In this document: piece by piece, positions 10,033 through 19,447 of the stretch
How the letters are laid out: every line of letters begins with the position of its first letter
Numbering within the stretch: position 1 is the stretch's first letter
Assembly (NCBI RefSeq): GCF_003990335.1
Contig: NZ_CP034683.1
Location: forward strand, 2,494,501 to 2,558,500
Direction: 5' to 3'
DNA: 64,000 bases
DNA from: Rheinheimera mangrovi
GTDB lineage: Bacteria > Pseudomonadota > Gammaproteobacteria > Enterobacterales > Alteromonadaceae
The notes under the pieces: generated by a model
What the model saw: the letters and a program-made list of their open reading frames with translations, nothing else
The model's database searches: none
Told to the model about the DNA's origin: nothing
Made by a program: the position numbers and the translations under genes

Positions 10033-10596
10033 ATGACAACAACCTATCAATGGTTTAACCCTCCTCTGCATTACTCAGACGAGCCACCATTGCAATTTAC
10101 AACCGACGCCAACACAGATTTCTGGCAACATACCCATTATCACTTCTATCGGGATAATGGCCATTTTTACTACTGGAAAAGCAAAGCCGCCAGATTATCC
10201 CTACTTGTTGAAGTGCAGGTGAACGCTAATAGCAAGTTCGATCAAGCAGGTATTATGCTGAGAAAAGACGCGCATAATTGGTTGAAAATTTCTGCTGAGT
10301 GGTTGTCACCTGAAGAAGCTGCACTGGGCTCAGTGAATACGTTGGCTGGAAAATCAGACTGGGCTAGCCAAAGCATCAAGCCTGCAAAAAGCTGGATATT
10401 AAAAATAGAAATTTCTCAGCAGGACGCTATTGTCTCAGCCCTATCAGGACAAAGCTGGCAGCAACTGCGAGTACTTGATATCAGCCATATTAGGGATAAA
10501 GATCTGATTTGTCTCGGTATTTATGGCTGCAGCCCGGATGGGCCAGGCTGCGAAATTATTGTTCAGCGTATCGAATTTAACGAATCAGCTTTATAA
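10033..10596 (+). CDS. DUF1349 domain-containing protein
   Basis: A 187-aa protein that fits the DUF1349 family (concanavalin-like beta-sandwich, function unsettled): a WxHTHYHFYRDNGHFYYW block, then QAGIMLRKDAHNWLKISAEW and SPDGPGCEIIVQRIEF near the C-terminus. No signal peptide. The ATG at 10033 is preferred over the in-frame TTG at 10015 because AAGGAAA precedes it at normal spacing. It converges on the following acetyltransferase gene: their stop codons meet in the palindrome TTATAA. Confidence 0.75.
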   Translation: MTTTYQWFNPPLHYSDEPPLQFTTDANTDFWQHTHYHFYRDNGHFYYWKSKAARLSLLVEVQVNANSKFDQAGIMLRKDAHNWLKISAEWLSPEEAALGSVNTLAGKSDWASQSIKPAKSWILKIEISQQDAIVSALSGQSWQQLRVLDISHIRDKDLICLGIYGCSPDGPGCEIIVQRIEFNESAL

Positions 10597-11088
10597 AGAG
10601 CAGGTCATATAACAGGCTATTTCCGGTAAATAAGTATCCAGAATAGCCTGTTGCTCTGCACTGATCTCCCTCACTTTTACAAAACCTTGTTTTGCCCAAT
10701 AGCCTTCAGCCCCCTGCACTGCCACCAGAGCCAATGCCTCTAAGCCTAGTTTCTTCGCTTCAGTGCTGGCATTAGCCAATAACGCAGGCGCTAACGCCTG
10801 TCCGCGAAAATCACTGGAAATCGCCATATCATGCAGATACAAGCAGTTGGTATTTTGATACTGAGGAAAAGGAGCAGCTAAAGGCGTGATACTGCCTAAC
10901 ACAGAGGGATAGGCCAATAAGTAACCTGCCATTTGCTGATCAACAAAATAACCCCAGCAGGTCTGAGTAAAAGCAGACACTCGTTCTGACATCACAGCTG
11001 CCGATTCAACCAGTTCTTCGCTGTAGCAATTTTGTTGTACCTGCATCAATTGTGGTACATCACAAGCGGATAAAGTAAAAACAGACAT
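10591..11088 (-). CDS. GNAT family N-acetyltransferase
   Basis: A 165-aa acetyltransferase of the GNAT fold. Visible elements are CWGYFVDQQMAGYLLAY (strands 2-3), then LHDMAISSDFRGQALAPALLANAS, which is motif A (Q/R-x-x-G/A) for acetyl-CoA, and a C-terminal AVQGAEGYWAKQGFVKV. The substrate is unknown. Start is ambiguous: GTG 11103 or ATG 11088; neither has a strong Shine-Dalgarno, and I give the ATG. The 3' end overlaps the DUF1349 gene by 6 nt. Confidence 0.8.
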   Translation of the reverse strand: MSVFTLSACDVPQLMQVQQNCYSEELVESAAVMSERVSAFTQTCWGYFVDQQMAGYLLAYPSVLGSITPLAAPFPQYQNTNCLYLHDMAISSDFRGQALAPALLANASTEAKKLGLEALALVAVQGAEGYWAKQGFVKVREISAEQQAILDTYLPEIACYMTCSL

Positions 11089-11127
11089 AACAGACACCGA
11101 CACACATCAGCGGTAACGCTTGAATTG

Positions 11128-11164
11128 AAAACAAAAACCACCTGCTTTGGCTAAGACAAGTGGC
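11128..11164 (-). terminator. Intrinsic terminator of the small secreted protein gene
   Basis: A CCACCTG (11138-11144) and CAAGTGG (11157-11163) stem with one mismatch is followed on the minus strand by a T-rich run. A T-run also follows on the plus side, so it may work in both directions. Confidence 0.65.
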
Positions 11165-11205
11165 TTTTTTAAAACACTGAGCCTAAAAGTTATTTGTTTA
11201 GTTTT

Positions 11206-11610
11206 TTAGTTCAGACTTTTTAACAACGTCTGGTCCAAACCGTCTGCAGTGAGTAGCTTCACGATAGCTGTGCAGTGATCCAAAGTAAAATCACCTTCGC
11301 TGATTTGCAGGTTTAATGCTTCACGACGTTTTTGTACCACATCAGACAAGGTTTTATTGTCAGCGTCTGCGCCTTTTAATTTCTGCTCTAATTTGGCTAG
11401 CCATGGATAAAGCTGCTTTTCAGCGTCATAGGCCTGCTGTCGAATTTCTGGATGGTAATCTTCGCACGCATTTAAATTTAACAAGTAAAAATTCAGATAA
11501 CCGGCAACGGTCAGATACTGGTAGTCCACTGTGTCAGCTTTCACCGCAGAAGACAATGTCGCAGAACTTAAACATAAAGCAGCGAACAGGCTGTAACCTA
11601 ATTTCTTCAT
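11206..11610 (-). CDS. Secreted protein of unknown function, 134 aa
   Basis: The N-terminus MKKLGYSLFAALCLSSATLSS with AVKADTVDY is a typical Sec signal peptide, probably cleaved after KA or AD. The mature part is helical, with two cysteines (CEDYHPE and DHCTAIV) that could form a disulfide in the periplasm. I recognise no family. ATG 11610 is chosen over TTG 11613 because GGGGAG lies 6 nt upstream. A terminator follows, so it is probably monocistronic. Confidence 0.75.
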   Translation of the reverse strand: MKKLGYSLFAALCLSSATLSSAVKADTVDYQYLTVAGYLNFYLLNLNACEDYHPEIRQQAYDAEKQLYPWLAKLEQKLKGADADNKTLSDVVQKRREALNLQISEGDFTLDHCTAIVKLLTADGLDQTLLKSLN

Positions 11611-11747
11611 CAAAGACTCCCCAAAAAAATCGTAAATTCGATACTCAATCTACAGAGAATAACCTTCCATTTCAACACGACAGGTTATTTATAAGCTGTA
11701 AATTTAACATCCAAGCACTGGCCTATCATTTTTTTCATTTAAGCCAA

Positions 11748-12941
11748 TTAAAATATGCCGGCAGGTATTCTGACCCAACCTTCCATTAATACCCGCGCAC
11801 TTCGACTCATGATAGCTTTGGTTACCTTCCACTCGCCATCCACTAAAGCCGCTTCGGCCCCTACCCTTAAAGTGCCGGACGGATGACCAAAACGCACAGC
11901 TTTGCGTTTTACACCACCAGCCGCCAAATTGACTAAAGTGCCGGGTATCGCAGCTGCAGTGCCAATAGCAACAGCAGCAGTACCCATCATGGCGTGATGC
12001 AATTTGCCCATAGATAAAGCACGTACCACCAGATCGATATCGCCTCTAGTCACGGCCTTACCGCTTGAGGAGACGTAATCAGTCGAAGGCGCGACAAAAG
12101 CTACCTTAGGCGTATGCTGGCGGGTTTTGGCATCGTCAATATGCGCAATTAAACCCATTTTCACAGCACCATATGCCCGGATAGTCTCAAACATCGCCAA
12201 TGCTTTGGCATCGCCATTAATGGCATCCTGCAGCTCTGTGCCTGTATAACCTATGTCTTTGGCGTTCACAAAAATGGTCGGAATACCAGCGTTGATCAGT
12301 GTCGCCTTGAAAGTACCGACACCTGGCACGTCCAACTCATCGACTAAGTTGCCGGTTGGGAACATAGAACCGCCGCCCTCGCCGTCTTCGTCTGCGGCCG
12401 GGTCGATAAATTCCAGCTGCACTTCAGCGGCAGGGAAAGTCACACCATCCAGTTCAAAATCACCGCTTTCCTGCACTTCGCCGTTGATCATCGGCACATG
12501 AGCAATAATGGTTTTGCCAATATTGGCCTGCCAAATCCGCACTGTAGCTTTGCCGTTTGCTGGAATACGGCTGGCATCGACTAAACCTGCGCTAATGGCA
12601 AAAGAGCCAACAGCGGCTGATAAATTGCCGCAGTTACCACTCCAGTCGACAAAAGCTTTATCAATAGATACCTGACCAAACAGGTAATCCACATCATGAT
12701 CCGGCTGCTGGCTTTTCGACAAAATCACGATTTTGCTGGTACTGGAAGTAGCCCCCCCCATACCATCAATTTGTTTGCCATAGGGATCCGGGCTGCCAAT
12801 CACTCGCAGCAACAGCGCATCACGCGCTGCTCCCGGAGTTTGAGCCGCTTCTGGCAAATCCTGCAGACGGAAAAACACGCCTTTACTGGTACCGCCACGG
12901 ATATAAGTGGCCGGAATTTTTAGCTGAGGTAAATAGGTCAT
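11748..12941 (-). CDS. prpF: 2-methylaconitate cis-trans isomerase PrpF
   Basis: A 397-aa member of the PrpF family (diaminopimelate-epimerase-like fold). In the AcnD-dependent methylcitrate cycle it isomerises the trans-2-methylaconitate made by AcnD to the cis form used by aconitase. The N-terminal IPATYIRGGTSKGVFF block and DPYGKQIDGMGGATSSTSK are characteristic; IDWSGNCGNLS-type spacing (DWSGNCGNLSAAVG) holds the active-site Cys. It is the last gene of the prp operon, starting 11 nt after acnD with GAGGAG upstream. Confidence 0.95.
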   Translation of the reverse strand: MTYLPQLKIPATYIRGGTSKGVFFRLQDLPEAAQTPGAARDALLLRVIGSPDPYGKQIDGMGGATSSTSKIVILSKSQQPDHDVDYLFGQVSIDKAFVDWSGNCGNLSAAVGSFAISAGLVDASRIPANGKATVRIWQANIGKTIIAHVPMINGEVQESGDFELDGVTFPAAEVQLEFIDPAADEDGEGGGSMFPTGNLVDELDVPGVGTFKATLINAGIPTIFVNAKDIGYTGTELQDAINGDAKALAMFETIRAYGAVKMGLIAHIDDAKTRQHTPKVAFVAPSTDYVSSSGKAVTRGDIDLVVRALSMGKLHHAMMGTAAVAIGTAAAIPGTLVNLAAGGVKRKAVRFGHPSGTLRVGAEAALVDGEWKVTKAIMSRSARVLMEGWVRIPAGIF

Positions 12942-12952
12942 GTTGCAGCTCC

Positions 12953-15541
12953 TCAGACTTTGGCTTCAAGGAAGTCTTTGGCAAAACGCTGCAATACACC
13001 GCCAGCTTCGTAAATAGACACTTCTTCGGCTGTATCCAGACGACAGGTCACAGGCACCTGTAGCACTTCGCCATTACGACGGGTCACTACTAGTGTCAGT
13101 GTCGCTCTTGGTGTGCGATCGCCCTGCACATCGTAAAGTTCAGTCCCGTCCAGTTGCAGGGTTTTGCGGTTCACTCCGGCTTTAAACTCAAGCGGTAATA
13201 CCCCCATCCCCACTAAGTTGGTACGGTGAATACGCTCAAAACCTTCAGCCACTATGGCTTCAACGCCCGCTAAACGCACGCCTTTGGCCGCCCAGTCACG
13301 TGATGAACCCTGACCATAATCAGCACCTGCCACAATAATCAGCGGCTGTTTGCGCTCCATATAAGTTTCAATGGCTTCCCACATCCGGGTGACCTGACCT
13401 TCAGGCTCAATCCGGGTTAAAGAACCCTGCTTGATTTTGCCATCCACTACAGCCATTTCGTTGATGAGTTTTGGATTAGCAAAAGTGGCACGCTGCGCTG
13501 TTAAGTGATCACCACGGTGGGTGGCGTAGGAGTTAAAGTCTTCTTCCGGCAAGCCCATTTTGTGCAGGTATTCGCCTGCAGCACTGTCCATCATAATGGC
13601 ATTGGAGGGCGATAAGTGGTCTGTGGTGATGTTGTCACCTAATACAGCCAGAGCACGCATGCCCTTCATGGTACGCTCACCTGCTAAAGCACCTTCCCAG
13701 TACGGCGGACGACGGATATAGGTACTTTGCGCGCGCCAGTCATACAGCGGGCTAATTTTTTCGCCGTAATCGACAGACAGCGCAAACATAGGCTCATAGA
13801 CTTTGCGGAACTGCTCTGGTTTAACACTGCTGGCCACCACCGCATCAATTTCTGCATCTGTTGGCCAAATGTCTTTTAAACGAATTTCGTTGCCGTTTTG
13901 ATCCAGCCCCAGCACGTCTTTTTCAATATCAAAACGCACAGTACCGGCAATGGCATAAGCCACCACTAAGGCCGGAGAGGCTAAAAACGCCTGCTTGGCA
14001 TAAGGGTGAATACGGCCATCAAAGTTGCGGTTACCTGACAACACAGCTGTGGCGTATAAATCACGCTCTATCACTTCTTGTTGGATCACAGGATCCAAAG
14101 CACCACTCATGCCATTACAGGTGGTACAGGCAAAAGCCACAATGCCAAAACCCAGACTTTCCAAATCGGCCATTAAATTGGCTTCTTCCAGATACAGCGC
14201 TACGGTTTTAGAGCCAGGGGCTAATGAGGTTTTCACCCAAGGCTTACGGCTTAAGCCTTTGGCTCTGGCGTTACGCGCCAGTAAACCGGCAGCTATTACG
14301 TTACGTGGGTTACTGGTGTTGGTGCAGCTGGTGATAGCAGCAATAATCACAGCGCCATCCGGCATCAAACCTGGTTCATTTTCGACCACGCCTGCTATAC
14401 CTTTGGCGGCTAAATCGCTGGTTGATACCCGCGCATGAGGATTGGAAGGACCTGCAATAGTGCGGCCTACACTGGATAAATCAAATCGTAATACCCGCTC
14501 ATATTCGGCCGTTTTTAAACTGTCAGACCACAGGCCTGCAGTTTTGGCGTAGGTTTCCACCAGCTTGACTTGCGCTGGCTCGCGGCCTGTCAGGGTTAAA
14601 TAATCCAGCGTTTGCTGATCGATAGAGAACATAGCGGCAGTAGCGCCATATTCAGGCGTCATGTTAGAGATAGTAGCGCGGTCGCCTAAACTCAGACTGC
14701 TTGCGCCTTCACCAAAAAACTCCAGATAAGCAGAGACCACTTTTTCTTTGCGTAAAAATTCAGTCAAGGCCAGCACTATGTCGGTGGCCATAATGCCCGG
14801 CTGTGCTTTACCCGTTAGCTCCACACCAATAATATCCGGCAGACGCATCCAGGAGGCACGGCCTAACATCACGCTTTCTGCTTCTAAACCACCTACCCCA
14901 ATGGCAATCACACCCAGCGCATCCACATGAGGGGTATGGCTGTCGGTACCGACTAAAGTATCAGGGAAAGCCACACCATCTATAGCGTGAATAACAGGTG
15001 ACATCCGCTCTAAATTGATCTGGTGCATGATGCCGTTACCTGGCGGTATCACATCGACATTTTTAAAGGCTTTTTTCGTCCAGTTGATAAAGTGGAATCT
15101 ATCGTCGTTACGTCTGTCTTCGATAGCACGGTTTTTCTCAAAGGCATCTTTTTCAAAACCACCATGCTCTACAGCCAACGAGTGATCAACAATCAGCTGA
15201 GTGGGCACTACAGGGTTTACTTTGGCCGGATCGCCACCTTGCAGCGCAATAGCATCACGCAGACCTGCTAAATCCACTAAAGCGGTTTGACCTAAAATAT
15301 CGTGGCAGACCACACGGGCCGGAAACCATGGAAAATCCAGATCCTGCTTGCGGTAAATCAGCTGTTTTAATGAGTCTGTTAAAGTCGCCGGATCGCAGCG
15401 GCGTACTAAGTTTTCAGCATGAACACGGGAGGTATAAGGCAGTTTGGCATAAGAGCCCGCTTCAATGTCGTTACAGGCTGCAGCTGCATCAAAATAATCC
15501 AGGTTAGTGCCTGGTAAGTTTTTACGGTAATTAGAATTCAT
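12953..15541 (-). CDS. acnD: Fe/S-dependent 2-methylisocitrate dehydratase AcnD
   Basis: An 862-aa aconitase-superfamily enzyme that dehydrates 2-methylcitrate in the methylcitrate cycle. The 4Fe-4S ligands appear as ITSCTNTSNP and ACTTCNGMSG, and the C-terminal swivel domain has YGQGSSRDWAAKG. It is acnD rather than acnA or acnB because of its length and its direct partnership with prpF. Upstream lies prpC, but 190 nt separate them and hold palindromic element B. Translation starts at ATG 15541. Confidence 0.95.
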   Translation of the reverse strand: MNSNYRKNLPGTNLDYFDAAAACNDIEAGSYAKLPYTSRVHAENLVRRCDPATLTDSLKQLIYRKQDLDFPWFPARVVCHDILGQTALVDLAGLRDAIALQGGDPAKVNPVVPTQLIVDHSLAVEHGGFEKDAFEKNRAIEDRRNDDRFHFINWTKKAFKNVDVIPPGNGIMHQINLERMSPVIHAIDGVAFPDTLVGTDSHTPHVDALGVIAIGVGGLEAESVMLGRASWMRLPDIIGVELTGKAQPGIMATDIVLALTEFLRKEKVVSAYLEFFGEGASSLSLGDRATISNMTPEYGATAAMFSIDQQTLDYLTLTGREPAQVKLVETYAKTAGLWSDSLKTAEYERVLRFDLSSVGRTIAGPSNPHARVSTSDLAAKGIAGVVENEPGLMPDGAVIIAAITSCTNTSNPRNVIAAGLLARNARAKGLSRKPWVKTSLAPGSKTVALYLEEANLMADLESLGFGIVAFACTTCNGMSGALDPVIQQEVIERDLYATAVLSGNRNFDGRIHPYAKQAFLASPALVVAYAIAGTVRFDIEKDVLGLDQNGNEIRLKDIWPTDAEIDAVVASSVKPEQFRKVYEPMFALSVDYGEKISPLYDWRAQSTYIRRPPYWEGALAGERTMKGMRALAVLGDNITTDHLSPSNAIMMDSAAGEYLHKMGLPEEDFNSYATHRGDHLTAQRATFANPKLINEMAVVDGKIKQGSLTRIEPEGQVTRMWEAIETYMERKQPLIIVAGADYGQGSSRDWAAKGVRLAGVEAIVAEGFERIHRTNLVGMGVLPLEFKAGVNRKTLQLDGTELYDVQGDRTPRATLTLVVTRRNGEVLQVPVTCRLDTAEEVSIYEAGGVLQRFAKDFLEAKV

Positions 15542-15608
15542 GGCGTGGCCACTCAGTTAAATTGTTTACTTTAGATCCTACAAAAGCCCTTCGCGGGCTT
15601 CTGTTCGG

Positions 15609-15732
15609 ATCCCCTAAGTAATTGATGTTGCAGGGAGGCGACAAGTGCTCGAGACCCCAGGAGCATAGTGTTCTATGTGACTGGGGCGAGGCACGCGGTC
15701 AACGAAGCTGCAGCTTCAATTACGACGGGGAT
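15609..15732 (+). repeat. Dispersed palindromic element, copy B
   Basis: 124 bp with the best-preserved terminal inverted repeats: ATCCCC...GTAATTGA.GTTGCAG on the left matches the complement of the right end CTGCAGCTTCAATTACGACG plus GGGAT. The hairpin is CCCCAG-GAG-CATAG-TGTT-CTATG-TGA-CTGGGG. Its right edge meets the prpC stop codon: base 15732 is shared. It lies inside the prp operon, between prpC and acnD. Confidence 0.92.
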
Positions 15733-16859
15733 TAACGCTGCGCCAATGGCGTTACAGTACGTGGTTCCACGCCCGTATATTCAGCACTTGGGCGGATGAT
15801 ACGGTTGTCGGCACGTTGCTCCATCACATGGGCAGCCCAGCCTGTTAAACGTGAACAGACAAAAATCGGCGTAAACAGCTTGGTTGGAATACCCATGTAG
15901 TTGTAAGCCGAGGCATGGAAAAAGTCTGCGTTACAGAACAGTTTTTTCTCGCGCCACATGACGCTTTCACAGCGTACAGAAATGTCGTACAAGGAAGTAT
16001 TGCCGTTGGCTTTACCCAGCTTTTCTGACCATTCTTTGATCACTGCGTTACGTGGGTCGGACTCTGCATAAATGGCATGGCCAAAGCCCATGATTTTTTC
16101 TTTACGTTCCAGCATGCCCATTAACTTGGTTTCGGCATCATCCGGATTGTCCATCTTTTCAATCAGTTCCATCGCAGCTTCGTTCGCGCCACCGTGCAGA
16201 GGGCCACGTAATGAACCTATAGCGCCTGTGATGCAAGAATGCATGTCACTTAATGTGGAAGCACAAACACGGGCCGTAAAGGTAGAAGCATTAAACTCGT
16301 GCTCTGCATATAAAATTAGCGAAGAGTTCATTACATCCGTGTGCAGCTGAGTTGGTTTTTCACCATGTAAAGTCCAGAGGAACTGCTCGGCAATAGAATC
16401 GGCCGCTGTTTCCACTTCAATGCGCTGACCTTTATGGCTGAAGTTATACCAGTAGTTAATTAAGCCAGGGAAAATCGCCAGTAACCTGTCGGTTGCATCC
16501 TGTTGCTGGGCAAAACTCTGTTCAGTTTCTAAGTTGCCTAACATAGAGCAACCCGTGCGCATCACATCCATAGGATGAGCAGAAGCAGGAATACGTTCCA
16601 GCACTTCTTTTAATGCCTGTGGCAGGTTACGCATAGCTTTTAAGCGTTGTTTGTACGCAGCCAGTTCTGCTTCGTTAGGTAACTCGCCTTTTAAAATCAG
16701 GTGCGCTACTTCTTCAAATTCACAGTGAGCGGCTAAGTCTTTGACGTCGTAACCACGATAGGTCAGGCCAGAACCTGTTTTGCCTACTGTGGATAAAGCG
16801 GTTTTACCTGCGATTTGGCCACGTAAGCCAGCGCCTGATAATTCTTTTGCGTTCGCCAT
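15732..16859 (-). CDS. prpC: 2-methylcitrate synthase PrpC
   Basis: A 375-aa type II citrate-synthase-family enzyme that condenses propionyl-CoA with oxaloacetate. Key motifs are GLTYRGYDVKDLA near the N-terminus, GSLRGPLHGGANEAAMELI (active-site His region), IMGFGHAIYAESDPR (second His) and a C-terminal Asp-containing block. The short length and GLTYRGY start match 2-methylcitrate synthases better than GltA. Second structural gene of the prp operon, 81 nt after prpB; its stop codon touches repeat element B. Confidence 0.95.
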   Translation of the reverse strand: MANAKELSGAGLRGQIAGKTALSTVGKTGSGLTYRGYDVKDLAAHCEFEEVAHLILKGELPNEAELAAYKQRLKAMRNLPQALKEVLERIPASAHPMDVMRTGCSMLGNLETEQSFAQQQDATDRLLAIFPGLINYWYNFSHKGQRIEVETAADSIAEQFLWTLHGEKPTQLHTDVMNSSLILYAEHEFNASTFTARVCASTLSDMHSCITGAIGSLRGPLHGGANEAAMELIEKMDNPDDAETKLMGMLERKEKIMGFGHAIYAESDPRNAVIKEWSEKLGKANGNTSLYDISVRCESVMWREKKLFCNADFFHASAYNYMGIPTKLFTPIFVCSRLTGWAAHVMEQRADNRIIRPSAEYTGVEPRTVTPLAQR

Positions 16860-16940
16860 CTTGTCTCTCCGTTTTTAATTTGTTCTGTTGATTTATTGAA
16901 TGCTGTTTGGCTTATGATTATTTTTTGTTGGCCCAACTTT

Positions 16941-17834
16941 TTATTTTGAGCTTTTGCCTACGGCAAATAACGCATCCAATTTCTGCTCATAACTGTGATA
17001 GTTCAGGAAATCGTAAAGTTCAGCCCGGGTTTGCATGTTGTCGACTACAGCTTTCTGATCGCCATTGGCCAGAATAGACTCATACACATTCAGTGCAGCT
17101 TTGTTCATAGCACGGAAGGCACTCAACGGATAGAGCACCATACCCACACCTACCCCAGCCAATTCAGCTTTGTTAAATAAAGGCGTTTGGCCGAACTCAG
17201 TGATATTGGCCAGCACAGGGACTTTCAGCACCTTAGTAAAGGCCTGATATTGCTCCAGCGTATAAACAGCTTCAGCAAAAATGGCATCGGCACCGGCTGC
17301 TTCGCAGGCTAAAGCGCGTTCAATAGCGGCTTCTAAACCTTGCTGTTGCAACGCATCGGTACGCGCCATAATAAAAAAGTTCTCGTCTGTTCTGGCATCC
17401 ACGGACGCCTTAACGCGGTCGACCATTTCGTCCAAAGAAACGATTTCTTTGTTCGGTCTGTGGCCACAACGTTTTTGCGCCACCTGATCTTCAATATGAA
17501 AACCTGCAGCACCGGCTTTGGTCATTTCTTTCACAGTGCGGGCAATATTAAAAGCACCACCCCAGCCTGTATCGGCATCCACCAGCAATGGCAGTTCAGT
17601 CGCACCAGTAATACGGCGGATATCTTCACAAACATCGTTGAGCGAAGTCATGCCTAAATCCGGTAAACCAAAAGAGGCATTAGCCACACCAGCACCTGAT
17701 AAATACAAAGCTTTATGACCCACACGTTCAGCCATCATGGCGGTGTAGGCGTTAATAGTGCCCACCAGCTGTAACGGATGATTGTCTTTAATTGCCTGAC
17801 GGAGCAGAGCGCCAGCGCTTTTTACATTAGCCAT
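16941..17834 (-). CDS. prpB: 2-methylisocitrate lyase PrpB
   Basis: A 297-aa isocitrate-lyase-superfamily enzyme that splits 2-methylisocitrate to pyruvate and succinate. The catalytic loop [10 protein letters not shown] (KRCGH) is present, as are [17 protein letters not shown] and [11 protein letters not shown] use ATG 17834 (MANVKSAG), which has AGGGGA 6 nt upstream; the frame open to 17867 only overlaps the regulator. The start overlaps the end of the GntR gene by 8 nt, showing translational coupling in one operon. Confidence 0.96.
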   Translation of the reverse strand: MANVKSAGALLRQAIKDNHPLQLVGTINAYTAMMAERVGHKALYLSGAGVANASFGLPDLGMTSLNDVCEDIRRITGATELPLLVDADTGWGGAFNIARTVKEMTKAGAAGFHIEDQVAQKRCGHRPNKEIVSLDEMVDRVKASVDARTDENFFIMARTDALQQQGLEAAIERALACEAAGADAIFAEAVYTLEQYQAFTKVLKVPVLANITEFGQTPLFNKAELAGVGVGMVLYPLSAFRAMNKAALNVYESILANGDQKAVVDNMQTRAELYDFLNYHSYEQKLDALFAVGKSSK

Positions 17835-18513
17835 GTGAAGTCCCCTGTTGAAGTAACTGTTGTTCAATATTACGTTTGGATGCGGCGATATGACGGCGCA
17901 TTAATAAGTCGGCCAATTCGCCATCACGATTGGCAATGGCGTTGATAATAGCTTTGTGTTCGTCAAAAGCCCGTGATACCCGTGGGCCATTCATGCCAAG
18001 CTGCACTCTGTACATCCGCACCAGAAAATACAGCTCGTCACTTAAGATATTAATCAGATAAGGATTTTTACTGCCCAAAATCACCCGATAATGAAAGTCG
18101 ACATCACCAGCCTCCTGGTAATAACTTTCACCTTCGCGCACCCGTTGTGTCGACAAATGCTGATCAAGTAGCGCCCGCACTTCAGCAATTTCCTGCTCTG
18201 TCATATGCTCAGCCGCTAAACGACAAGCCAGGCCTTCCAGCTCTTCGCGCAGCTGATACAAAGAACGTAAGCCTTCAATCGACAGCTTGACCACACGGGC
18301 ACCAGCATTGGGTGTGCGCTCTATCAGATGACAGCGCTCTAAACGCGCTAAGGCTTCACGCAGCGGTGCACGGCTTAAATCATAACGGCGGGCCAGTTCA
18401 GGCTCACTGATCTTGGTGCCAGCGGGAATTTCGCCTTCCACTATAGCGGTACGAATTTGCACCAACACCCGGTCGGCCGCAGTAATAGCTTCTTTAAATT
18501 CGGTAGCCAGCAT
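17827..18513 (-). CDS. GntR family (FCD) regulator of the methylcitrate operon
   Basis: A 228-aa regulator. The N-terminal winged helix has [25 protein letters not shown] (the recognition helix typical of GntR), and the C-terminal FCD effector domain follows, with conserved Asp/His residues ([19 protein letters not shown]) for metal and ligand binding. It is the first gene of the prp operon and overlaps prpB, so it probably senses a methylcitrate-cycle intermediate and regulates itself. Two GTCGAC-centred palindromes lie upstream. No clear Shine-Dalgarno precedes ATG 18513. It is a GntR protein, unlike the sigma54-type PrpR of enterics. Confidence 0.88.
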   Translation of the reverse strand: MLATEFKEAITAADRVLVQIRTAIVEGEIPAGTKISEPELARRYDLSRAPLREALARLERCHLIERTPNAGARVVKLSIEGLRSLYQLREELEGLACRLAAEHMTEQEIAEVRALLDQHLSTQRVREGESYYQEAGDVDFHYRVILGSKNPYLINILSDELYFLVRMYRVQLGMNGPRVSRAFDEHKAIINAIANRDGELADLLMRRHIAASKRNIEQQLLQQGTSHG

Positions 18514-18516
18514 TAG

Positions 18517-18528
18517 ATTGTCGACAAT
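18517..18528. promoter_or_regulatory. Palindromic operator 1 of the prp operon
   Basis: ATTGTCGACAAT is a perfect 12-bp palindrome 3 bp upstream of the GntR start codon, well placed for repression. Confidence 0.65.
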
Positions 18529-18588
18529 AATTAGAATGTTATTACGTTTTACGCCTGATACAGACTTTGGTCAAGCTAAAATGAGATG

Positions 18589-18602
18589 TTATGTCGACAT
18601 AA
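18589..18602. promoter_or_regulatory. Palindromic operator 2 of the prp operon
   Basis: TTATGTCGACATAA is a perfect 14-bp palindrome with the same GTCGAC core as operator 1. The centres are 73 bp apart, about seven helical turns, which would allow looping by the GntR dimer. It also lies 25 bp upstream of the divergent 30-codon ORF. Confidence 0.65.
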
Positions 18603-18627
18603 AGACTAAAGTACTAGAGGAAGTTGT

Positions 18628-18720
18628 ATGGATTTATGGACGGGTTTTGAAGATGCTTTTGTTTTAACTTTTGAAACACTGGTTACTGTATTCAGCTTTA
18701 CAGTAACCACGGCATTTTAA
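18628..18720 (+). CDS. Putative 30-aa hydrophobic peptide divergent from the prp operon
   Basis: ATG 18628 follows AGAGGAAG at good spacing and opens 30 codons ending at TAA 18718. The peptide begins MDLWTGFEDAF and ends in a hydrophobic run LVTVFSFTVTTAF that could sit in a membrane. It shares its upstream region, with operator 2, with the GntR regulator. The 3' half also forms a perfect 9-bp hairpin (GGTTACTGT with ACAGTAACC), so the signal could be an untranslated RNA instead. It ends 1 bp before the stop of the convergent DUF4386 gene. Confidence 0.35.
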   Translation: MDLWTGFEDAFVLTFETLVTVFSFTVTTAF

Positions 18721-18721
18721 T

Positions 18722-19447
18722 TTAAGACGCGGTTTGCGAGCTTTGCTGCCACTGTTGCATATTCACGCCTTTAATAATCATCCACAGACTTAAGCTTAAT
18801 TCAGCAGCTAACACCGGCATCAGAACCCAGGGGAATAGCAGCGAAGCCAGGGCTGGCGCCAGCAACAAGGCCAGGCTATTGATCAGATAACATAGACCCG
18901 CTAGCGCCAACATTGCTCCGATAAAAGCCGGAAAAAAGCCCGATTTAATAATCAGATAACCACGCAGCAAACAGGCCAGCGCAAAAAAGATCAGCCCTAT
19001 GCCAAAACCATAGCTGTGCAGCCCAATAGCAAGATAAGACCAGGCAGCCAATTGCTCCGAAGAAAACGCAGATGCAGCAGCCCCACCACCTAATAACAAC
19101 AATGGAATGACTAACAACAGTTTATTGGCCACCAACATAGCGGTTTGGATCAGGTTAAAAAAAGTGGCGGCCAGATTCAGCCCCGCGTTGACGCGTTTAA
19201 ACAATAAATAAAACAACACGATAATAGGGATATCGAGCAGTTGCATCGACAAGTCCCCTACTATGCCCAGCCTCCACAATGAGGATGACGCCATAATATT
19301 CTGCGCTGTGGCTGCTGCATCTAGAGGAACCACCAGAGAGCCTCTGACCATCAATTCACCAAAAAGGCCCAACACAATGATGGCCAGATAAAACACTCCC
19401 CCCAGACGCACATAAAACTGCGGTGCACGTTCAAACGCTGAATTCAT
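18722..19447 (-). CDS. DUF4386 family integral membrane protein
   Basis: A 241-aa protein with about six transmembrane helices, the first at residues 15-35 (VFYLAIIVLGLFGELMV). The QFYVRLGGVFYLAIIV opening and the NKLLLVIPLLLL and FALACLLRGYLIIKSGFFP blocks fit DUF4386, whose function is unknown. It stands alone between the prp region and tatD, with no partner visible in its neighbourhood. Confidence 0.75.
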   Translation of the reverse strand: MNSAFERAPQFYVRLGGVFYLAIIVLGLFGELMVRGSLVVPLDAAATAQNIMASSSLWRLGIVGDLSMQLLDIPIIVLFYLLFKRVNAGLNLAATFFNLIQTAMLVANKLLLVIPLLLLGGGAAASAFSSEQLAAWSYLAIGLHSYGFGIGLIFFALACLLRGYLIIKSGFFPAFIGAMLALAGLCYLINSLALLLAPALASLLFPWVLMPVLAAELSLSLWMIIKGVNMQQWQQSSQTAS

